26,490 nucleotides of DNA from CAYJRR01 sp964372275 [NCBI: uncultured bacterium] (lineage in GTDB: Bacteria > CAYJRR01): positions 1 through 26,490 of the forward strand of contig CAYJRR010000062.1 of assembly GCA_964372275.1 (NCBI GenBank), read 5' to 3'. Each line of letters starts with the position of its first letter. Position 1 is the first letter of the stretch. Positions 20,778 through 26,490 of this stretch are shown piece after piece. Below the pieces are notes generated by a model that was not told the origin of the DNA, searched no databases, and worked only from the letters and a program-made list of their open reading frames with translations. The translations under genes and the position numbers were made by a program.

Positions 20778-23519
20778 GTGCGACCGATCCGCATTCGCAA
20801 CGGGCTTTTGGCCGCGCTCGTCGCGGCCGGTGCAACCCTGCTTCAGGCCGACGTTTTCGCCAATGAGACCGAGCCCGCCGTCGCCCTGGCCCCGAGCTTG
20901 ACCGGCGACACGGGCGTCCTTCGCGCCGTCTCCGCGCGTACCGGCAACGTCGGCTTTTGGGACATCGGCGCCCACGGGATGTACTTCCAGCAACGGGGAT
21001 TCATTGCCGAGGACGACTACGACGAGTTTACCGGCGCCTTCGGATCGATCTCCTGGGCCCCCCTCCGATGGCTCGAGCTCTACAGCTCGAGCACCCTTCG
21101 GGAGAACTTCAACTCCACCGCCGACCCGAACCTCGACCACGCCAACGGCGCGATCCAGCTCGGACTGAAGTTGTCGGCGCCGATCACCGGCTGGCGCGGT
21201 CCGGTCTGGCTCGCGCTGCGCGCCGGCACCCGATCGCCGCCGAACGTCGACAAGATCCAGTTCCGCGGCGACACCTTCGGCGCGGAGGTGACCGGAATCT
21301 TCACCTTCGACATGACCGAGCGGCTGCTGCCCGGCACCAGCATGTACTTCCCGCTGCGGATCCACGGAAACTTTGGCTACATCTACGACCGCTCCGGGAT
21401 CCTGCGCGTGCCCGAGGAGAATCCGGCGCGCACCTTCGCCCTCGATCTCCACGACCGCAACCGGACCATCTACGCGGCGGCGATCGAGTTCCCGTTCCGC
21501 TACGCGACGCCTTTCTTCGAGATCAGCGGCGCGAATCCGAACGGCGTTCCGCCGGAGGCGCGCCCGTCGATCCTGACGCCGGGGGTCCGCATCACGCCGA
21601 TCCGCGGGCTGGCCCTCGACCTGGCGGTCGACATCGGCCGCACCACCGAGCGCGTCGACGGCCTGCCGATGACGCCGAAGACCCAGTTCACGGTCGGCGC
21701 CTCGTACGCCTTCGCCTCGCAGCAGGTCTACCGCGAGCGGTTCGAGGAGTCGGGAGAGTTGACCGCCGAGGCCAAGCGGCAGATCGCGGCGCTCAAAGCC
21801 GAGGTCGAGGCGGAGAAGGTCAAGACGGCCGAGATCGAGCGGAAGATGCAGCGCGCGATGTTGCCGGCGGAGGATGCGTGGCTCCTGATCGACCGCCTGG
21901 AGGGGACGATCAAGGAGGCGGCGACGCAGCTCAAGCAGCTCGACAACATGGACGGCGTCAGCGCGGGCGATGCGGCGCTGCGCGCGCTCGCCGCCGCCCG
22001 CCGGGCGCAGGAGGCGACCCGCAAGGGCTCGATCGAAGAGGCGATGGCGGCGGCGGCCGAAGCCGAGGCCGCGGCCAAGGAGGCGGAGGCGGCGGCGCTG
22101 CGCGCGAAGGCGAGCGGCGATCCGGAGGTGATCCGGCGAGCCGACCAGGCGGCGATGGCGGCGCGTCGCATCGCGGAGCTGACCCGCCAGGGGGTCACCA
22201 GCGCCAGCGTGGCGATGCGCGACCCGCAGGTGATGGAGCTGTGGCAGATCGCGCGCGAAGAGGCGATCAAGGCCGACAACTTCCGCAAGCGACTAGGGGA
22301 CACCGAACCGGTGATGCCGGTCTCGGGCCCGACCGCCAACGCGGCGGCGGCGGTGCTCAAGGCGGTCGAGGCGGGGGAGAAGGGGAACCTGGCCGAAGCG
22401 GAGCTTTCGGTGGTGCAGGCCGAGAAGGAGGCCGCGAAGGCCGTTTCGGGGGCGCAGGCGATCAAGAAGGATCCCTCGGCCGAGATGCAGAAGCTCAGCC
22501 GTCCGGCGGAGGTCACCTCCGGCTCGGCGAAGAAGGCGGCGGTGGCGGCGCGAAACGCCCTCGACAACAGCCGCCGCGTCGTCGGGGCGATGGCGAGCAA
22601 GTCGGGCGGCCGCTTCTCGGACGCGGCGTTCCGGGGGGTGGTGCTCGATTCGCGGAACTTCGCTCCGATCGGCGACGCGATCGTGTCGTTCCCCGACACC
22701 AACCTCTCGCGGATCCTCGCCGACGCCAACAGCGGCTTCTTCCGCTCCTACACCTTCCCGCCCGGCCTCGTGAACGTGGCGGTGACCAAGACCGGCTACG
22801 AAACGCTTCTCCAACCGGTGACGATCAAGTCGGACGGCGACCCGGTGGTGAAGTTCCTCCTCAAGAAGGAGGGGAAGTCGAGCACCATCTCCGAGGACAC
22901 CCCGGGCATCTTCAAGGGGAACATCGTCGACGACAAGGGGCAGGCGGTGGCAGCGACGCTTTCCTTCCCCGACGCGCCGTTCACGCAGGACGAGATCCCG
23001 ACGACCGGGGCCTTCTCGTTGAAGCTTCCGCCCGGTCTCTACCAGGTCGACGCCAAGGCGCCCGGCTTCCTGTTGCAGGGCCGCCGGATCTCGGTCGGTC
23101 CGGGCGAGACGGTGGTCTACGACTTCGTGCTGCGGCCGATCCCGAAGGACCGACGCGCCGAGTCGGAGGGGAACCGGATCGCGCTCAAGGACGTCATCAA
23201 CTTCGCCACCAACAGGGACGTGATCCAGGCCGACTCTTTCTCGATCCTGGACGAGGTCACCGACATCATCCTCTCCAATCCGGACTACAAGCTGGTGCGG
23301 GTGGAGGGGCACACCGACGACGTCGGTGGGGCCGCCTACAACCTGGCCCTTTCCGACCGGCGCGCGAAGGCGGTGGTGAACTACCTCGTCAACAAGGGGG
23401 TCCCGCCGGAGCGGGTGCAGGCCGTCGGCTGGGGAAAGGCCAAGCCGATGAGCGAGGGGACCGACGAGACGGCGCGGGCGCTCAACCGGCGCGTCGAGTT
23501 CAACATCCTGAAGAATTGA
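20778..23519 (+). CDS. Composite outer-membrane protein: barrel, Ala-rich coiled coil, Ig-like repeats, OmpA domain
   Basis: 913 residues with several modules. The signal peptide (VRPIRIRNGLLAALVAAGAT, cleaved near VFANETEP) is followed by about 300 residues of alternating strands (LRWLELYSSSTLRENFN, ASYAFAS), probably a beta barrel. Residues about 320-610 are a long Ala/Glu/Lys/Arg-rich helical region (EEAMAAAAEAEAAAKEAE). Two carboxypeptidase-regulatory/PEGA-like beta sandwiches follow, at about 617-700 (RGVVLDSRNFAPIGDAIVSF) and 709-790 (KGNIVDDKGQAVAATLSFPD). The last 110 residues form an OmpA C-terminal domain: VRVEGHTDDVGG, LSDRRAKAVVNYL, GWGKAKP, NRRVEF, which binds peptidoglycan. GTG 20778 has GGGAGG six bases upstream and gives the best signal peptide; ATG 20733 adds 15 residues. 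The protein would span from the outer membrane to the cell wall. The gene lies 34 bases before a Kelch lipoprotein, probably in one transcript. Confidence 0.9.
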   Translation: MRPIRIRNGLLAALVAAGATLLQADVFANETEPAVALAPSLTGDTGVLRAVSARTGNVGFWDIGAHGMYFQQRGFIAEDDYDEFTGAFGSISWAPLRWLELYSSSTLRENFNSTADPNLDHANGAIQLGLKLSAPITGWRGPVWLALRAGTRSPPNVDKIQFRGDTFGAEVTGIFTFDMTERLLPGTSMYFPLRIHGNFGYIYDRSGILRVPEENPARTFALDLHDRNRTIYAAAIEFPFRYATPFFEISGANPNGVPPEARPSILTPGVRITPIRGLALDLAVDIGRTTERVDGLPMTPKTQFTVGASYAFASQQVYRERFEESGELTAEAKRQIAALKAEVEAEKVKTAEIERKMQRAMLPAEDAWLLIDRLEGTIKEAATQLKQLDNMDGVSAGDAALRALAAARRAQEATRKGSIEEAMAAAAEAEAAAKEAEAAALRAKASGDPEVIRRADQAAMAARRIAELTRQGVTSASVAMRDPQVMELWQIAREEAIKADNFRKRLGDTEPVMPVSGPTANAAAAVLKAVEAGEKGNLAEAELSVVQAEKEAAKAVSGAQAIKKDPSAEMQKLSRPAEVTSGSAKKAAVAARNALDNSRRVVGAMASKSGGRFSDAAFRGVVLDSRNFAPIGDAIVSFPDTNLSRILADANSGFFRSYTFPPGLVNVAVTKTGYETLLQPVTIKSDGDPVVKFLLKKEGKSSTISEDTPGIFKGNIVDDKGQAVAATLSFPDAPFTQDEIPTTGAFSLKLPPGLYQVDAKAPGFLLQGRRISVGPGETVVYDFVLRPIPKDRRAESEGNRIALKDVINFATNRDVIQADSFSILDEVTDIILSNPDYKLVRVEGHTDDVGGAAYNLALSDRRAKAVVNYLVNKGVPPERVQAVGWGKAKPMSEGTDETARALNRRVEFNILKN

Positions 23520-23553
23520 ACGCGCGCCGAAGGCGGCCTACGCTACCGGTCGA

Positions 23554-25629
23554 TTGCATTCGATCCGACCGTCGGGGATCGCGAGGCTGACGCGACTGCG
23601 GGCGTGGCTCGCGATCGCGCTCGCCCTGGCCGCGGTCTACGCCGGCAGCGCCTGCGATCGCCCGAAGGAACGCCGATACCTCGCCGGCGGCGGCACGAAG
23701 CTCGTCTTCGACCTCCGCTATCCGCCGCTCGTTTCGTCCACCGCGGGGGACGCGCCGACGGTCACCTGCGGCGGAACCCGGTCGTGGCTCCTGCGCCTCG
23801 ACGCCGAAGCCGACGGCGTCTGGGAACGGACGCTCCTCTTCAACTCCGCGCGCAACGCCATCTACGGCTGCGGGGACCCTCGCGAGCGGTGCGACGACTT
23901 CCAGCTCCGGTTCGACATCGGCCCGGTGCAGCGGGCGATACTGGAGGGGCTCGACGTCGAGCCCGAGGATTTCGCCGACGGCGGCGTGAACGTCGTCTGC
24001 CGGGGGATCGCCGACGGCCCCGTCCGTGGGGAGGACCTGCGGGAGTCGCCGCTTCCGACGCCGACCCCGGCCTCGGGCTCGGCGCCGTCGAACCTCCCGA
24101 CGCGGGAGATCGCCGTGACGTTGCGCATGCTGCGCGTCGGAGAGTCGAACGCCCTCCCGTTCGAGGGCCCGTCCCCCCCCAACGTCCGCTACGGCGCGGC
24201 CGCCAGCTACTCCAGCCGTCGCTTCGGCATCGGCATGGGCACCGCCGAGACCGACCCGCGAGGCGCCGTCCTGTTCGCCGGCGGCGTGATCTCCAGCGGC
24301 GGCACCGCCACCATCCCGGACGAGGTCTGGCTGTTCCGACCACAGACCCTGACGTGGTCGACCGCGGGCCTCTCGTTGCCGAACGCCGGCGCGACGATGA
24401 CGGCCACGCTCTACCCGGACCAGGGGGCGGAACCGGCGGTCCTGCTCCTGGGCGGAGCGCGGAGCGCCTCGATCCTTCAGAGCGCCACCGCGAGTGCGTT
24501 CCGCTACAACGGAGGCGACCTCGAGCCGCCGATCGTTTCGATTCCGACGCCCGTCCTCGCGCAGGCCTATCACACCGCTCACCTCGTTCCGCGCGCGCCG
24601 GCGGACGGGGGCCCGATCGTCGTGCTGTTCGGCGGCATCGACTTCAACCCCGTCAACCAGGATCCGCAGCTGGGGAACTTCCGGGACGCCTTCCAGGTCT
24701 TCGTCCCGCCGGGCTCCTCCTATCCCCCCTGCACCGTATCCGGTCCCTTCTTCTGCTCCTCGCTGACCGGCACCCAGACCTGCCTGCTCAACGCCGATCG
24801 ATGCCTCCTGCCGGCTCGTGGCTCCCATGTGGGGATCTACTACGAGCCCACGGCGGGCCTCTCGGCCGTGCTGGTATCGGGGGGGCGCGTGCAGGGCGGA
24901 ACGAGCTACAGCGCGCAGGTGAGCCACTATTCGGGCGAGGACTACTTCGGGGCGAATTCCACTCAGCCCGACGAATTGAGCGAATCGATGGCGGCTGTCG
25001 TCACAACCAGTGGAGATAGCACGATCGACCGGCGCCCCATCGTGATGGGCGGCCGCACCTCGAACGCGGTTTCGAGCGCCTACTACTTCGCCGCCGACCT
25101 GACGATCCAGCCGCTGCCGCCGCTGCGGGTGGCGCGAAGCACCGGCTCGGCCGTCGCGCTTCGGGACCGGACGATCCTGGTTCTGGGCGGTCGAAGCGGG
25201 TTCCCCTCGACCTCGAGCTTCGACTCCGTCGAGCGGTTCGTCCCCCTTCCGGGGGCGCCACACGGCCGGTTCGAGTTCCTGTCGACGCTGCGCTCCACCT
25301 CCTGCACGACCGCCGGCAGCGATCCCGGCGACTGCGCGCGACTGATCGCCCGTCGCCATGGCCAACAGAGCGTGGCGCTCGAGGGGACGCAGACCTGGCT
25401 CGATGGGGCGGTGCTCGTCATCGGCGGCGCCGAACCGCAGACGACTTCGCTCCCGTCGACCGAGCTGTTCGTCCCCGCCTACGACTGCATCGGCACCGAG
25501 CCGGCGAGCCCGGGAACGAACGAAGACGCGGAAGCGTCTTCCAACGTCACGCTTCCCGCCCTTTGCGATCGCGGGCGCGCCGCCGAGCCGCTCACCGATC
25601 CCGAGACCGGCCGCATCTCCGGCGAATAG
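23554..25629 (+). CDS. Kelch-like propeller lipoprotein
   Basis: A 691-residue predicted lipoprotein. After a hydrophobic helix (LAIALALAAVYAGSAC), lipobox AGSAC ends at Cys34. About 190 residues with several cysteines follow, then a Thr/Pro-rich spacer (LPTPTPASGSAP). The C-terminal two thirds carries Kelch-type blades with repeated VLF/LLGG and R-x-G/A-H motifs: GAVLFAGGVISSGG, AVLLLGGARSAS, IVVLFGGIDFNP, TILVLGGRSGFP, GAVLVIGGAEPQT. Paired cysteines lie within blade loops (CTVSGPFFC, CLLNADRC), consistent with extracytoplasmic disulfides. The only credible start is TTG 23554, which gives a long basic leader before the helix. It follows the OmpA fusion by 34 bases, suggesting one envelope-assembly unit. 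It is convergent with the next gene, four bases apart. Function unknown; probably surface or periplasmic binding. Confidence 0.85.
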   Translation: MHSIRPSGIARLTRLRAWLAIALALAAVYAGSACDRPKERRYLAGGGTKLVFDLRYPPLVSSTAGDAPTVTCGGTRSWLLRLDAEADGVWERTLLFNSARNAIYGCGDPRERCDDFQLRFDIGPVQRAILEGLDVEPEDFADGGVNVVCRGIADGPVRGEDLRESPLPTPTPASGSAPSNLPTREIAVTLRMLRVGESNALPFEGPSPPNVRYGAAASYSSRRFGIGMGTAETDPRGAVLFAGGVISSGGTATIPDEVWLFRPQTLTWSTAGLSLPNAGATMTATLYPDQGAEPAVLLLGGARSASILQSATASAFRYNGGDLEPPIVSIPTPVLAQAYHTAHLVPRAPADGGPIVVLFGGIDFNPVNQDPQLGNFRDAFQVFVPPGSSYPPCTVSGPFFCSSLTGTQTCLLNADRCLLPARGSHVGIYYEPTAGLSAVLVSGGRVQGGTSYSAQVSHYSGEDYFGANSTQPDELSESMAAVVTTSGDSTIDRRPIVMGGRTSNAVSSAYYFAADLTIQPLPPLRVARSTGSAVALRDRTILVLGGRSGFPSTSSFDSVERFVPLPGAPHGRFEFLSTLRSTSCTTAGSDPGDCARLIARRHGQQSVALEGTQTWLDGAVLVIGGAEPQTTSLPSTELFVPAYDCIGTEPASPGTNEDAEASSNVTLPALCDRGRAAEPLTDPETGRISGE

Positions 25630-25633
25630 GACG

Positions 25634-26410
25634 TCAGGCGGTGACGGCGTGTGGCTTCTCGCGCGGGGTGCCGTCGTCGAGCTCGGCGCGGACCACTTCG
25701 TAGATCGCCTTCTTGGTGAGGAGATCGCGGTGCGAGATCTCCCCTTCGACCAGCACGTTCTTGACGTTCGGGGCGTCGACCTCGAGCAGGCAGCAGGGAT
25801 AGGGACATATGCGGTCGGTCTTCGAATAGACGCTCACGATCCGAGACTCGGGCGGGAAGGGCCCCTTCTTGAGCCGGCGGATGAACAGGCTCATCGGCGC
25901 GATCTGCCAGATGGCGCGGCTGAACAGGCCGACGGTCAGCATCCCGGCGAGCGCGATCGGCGTCCCGTGGTGCGGGGTGCCGAGGGTGATCAGGTTCCGC
26001 ACGTATCGCGCCCCGCCGAGCCGCTTCACGTAGTAGCGCGCGACAAGACCCCCCATCGAATGCGCCACGATGTCGATCTTCGGGAGGTCGTGGCGCGAGA
26101 CCAGGCGCTCCACCTTCTCGGCGATCAGTTTGGCCAGGTCCTCGAGCCCGCCGGTGTTGAAGGTGTCGAACAGCCCACCCTGGTTGATCGACCAGACGCA
26201 GAATCCGTCACGGCGAAGCCGGTTCTCGATCACGCCCAGGACCCGCCGGGTCTGCGCGAATCCGTAGATCAGGAGGACCGGCCGCTCGCAGCGCGAGAAG
26301 TCGGTCCGCCGTTCGATCCGGTTCCCGCGCGCCAGCGACGACCGCACGTACGACGCGAGATCCCCCAGATCCCGCCGCAGCCGCCTGAGCCAGGGACGGA
26401 GGCGATTCAA
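25634..26410 (-). CDS. Alpha/beta hydrolase, lipase-like
   Basis: A 258-residue serine hydrolase. The catalytic triad is visible: Ser118 in VAHSMGGL (the GxSxG-type elbow with Ala at the first position), Asp199 in YSKTDRICPY, and His227 in EGEISHRDL. The oxyanion region reads VLLIYGFAQTRR, where lipases usually have HGF/HGxG. TLGTPHHGTP after the elbow is typical of triacylglycerol lipase and PGAP1/GPI-deacylase-like families. No signal peptide is present; the basic start MNRLRPWLRRLRRD might favour membrane association. The start is TTG 26410; no ATG precedes the domain. Its stop is only four bases from the convergent Kelch gene. A TAGAAT sequence and two hairpins lie upstream. Substrate unknown; an esterase or acyl-lipid hydrolase is likely. 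Confidence 0.9.
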   Translation of the reverse strand: MNRLRPWLRRLRRDLGDLASYVRSSLARGNRIERRTDFSRCERPVLLIYGFAQTRRVLGVIENRLRRDGFCVWSINQGGLFDTFNTGGLEDLAKLIAEKVERLVSRHDLPKIDIVAHSMGGLVARYYVKRLGGARYVRNLITLGTPHHGTPIALAGMLTVGLFSRAIWQIAPMSLFIRRLKKGPFPPESRIVSVYSKTDRICPYPCCLLEVDAPNVKNVLVEGEISHRDLLTKKAIYEVVRAELDDGTPREKPHAVTA

Positions 26411-26430
26411 GAATCACCGTCCAATCTGTT

Positions 26431-26475
26431 CGCCCTTCGGGCGACATCGGGGATTCCCCGAACCCCTCCATTCTA
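26431..26475 (-). promoter_or_regulatory. Leader of the hydrolase gene: -10-like box and two short hairpins
   Basis: On the minus strand, TAGAAT (26475-26470) is a reasonable -10 box; its -35 would fall outside the window. The predicted leader then contains two short perfect hairpins: TCGGGG/CCCCGA with a three-base loop (26447-26461) and CGCCC/GGGCG with a three-base loop (26431-26443). They lie before the start at 26410 and could affect translation. They are short enough to be chance in GC-rich DNA. Confidence 0.3.
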
Positions 26476-26490
26476 TCGCAGCCCCCGCCC

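Noticed and set aside
22030-22130. GC-rich repetitive GCG/GAG tract suggesting a DNA repeat
   Set aside because: It encodes the Ala/Glu-rich helix of the OmpA fusion; the repetition follows codon and amino-acid bias.

Overview
The window is a GC-rich, gene-dense bacterial chromosome segment. GC is high throughout except for a patch around 7.44-8.04 kb. Several traits point to a myxobacteria-like or other deltaproteobacterial lineage, but do not prove it: two eukaryotic-type Ser/Thr kinases (one with HRDLSPDN, the S-for-K variant common in myxobacterial kinases), PEGA repeats, an FHA-linked adenylate cyclase, lipoproteins with propeller repeats, and a surface protein ending in a MYXO-CTERM-like tail (GWGCGCS, hydrophobic helix, RRRR). 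I saw no rRNA, tRNA, CRISPR array, insertion sequence or prophage.

Layout. (1) 1-3434, minus strand: a compact unit, read right to left, of a stand-alone MshEN/GspE-N domain protein, a 26-residue single-helix protein missed by normal length cut-offs, an FHA-GAF-class III adenylate cyclase, and a zinc-ribbon Ser/Thr kinase cut by the window edge. A perfect TTGACA box lies upstream. (2) 3633-5991, plus: NadD-type adenylyltransferase, then a short secreted YD-repeat protein. (3) 6019-6679, minus: two overlapping small unknown genes. (4) 6706-8625, plus: a carbonyl-reductase-type SDR, a 600-base lower-GC stretch with a decayed minus-strand gene, and a ribbon-helix-helix/ParE-family toxin-antitoxin pair behind a perfect palindrome. 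(5) 8630-12570: a divergent pair of exported proteins, one with the MYXO-CTERM-like anchor and one with His/Cys motifs that loosely recall clan CD (caspase/CHAT) proteins. (6) 12572-15736, minus: an intrinsic terminator, a small membrane protein, an isopropylmalate/homocitrate-synthase-like enzyme, and an MscS channel with a C-terminal cyclic-nucleotide-binding domain. (7) 15768-20622: a propeller lipoprotein, an S1C protease with PEGA repeats, and a divergent Ser/Thr kinase with a C-terminal PEGA domain. (8) 20778-25629, plus: a large composite outer-membrane OmpA protein followed by a Kelch-like lipoprotein. (9) 25634-26410, minus: an alpha/beta hydrolase.

The theme is second-messenger and phospho-signalling linked to the envelope. 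The first operon joins a probable c-di-GMP-type input domain, a kinase, a phosphothreonine reader and a cAMP-forming enzyme. A candidate cAMP effector, the MscS-cNBD channel, lies about 12 kb away. A second cluster joins a PEGA kinase, a PEGA protease and outer-membrane or lipoprotein genes. These links are inference from domain content and gene order.
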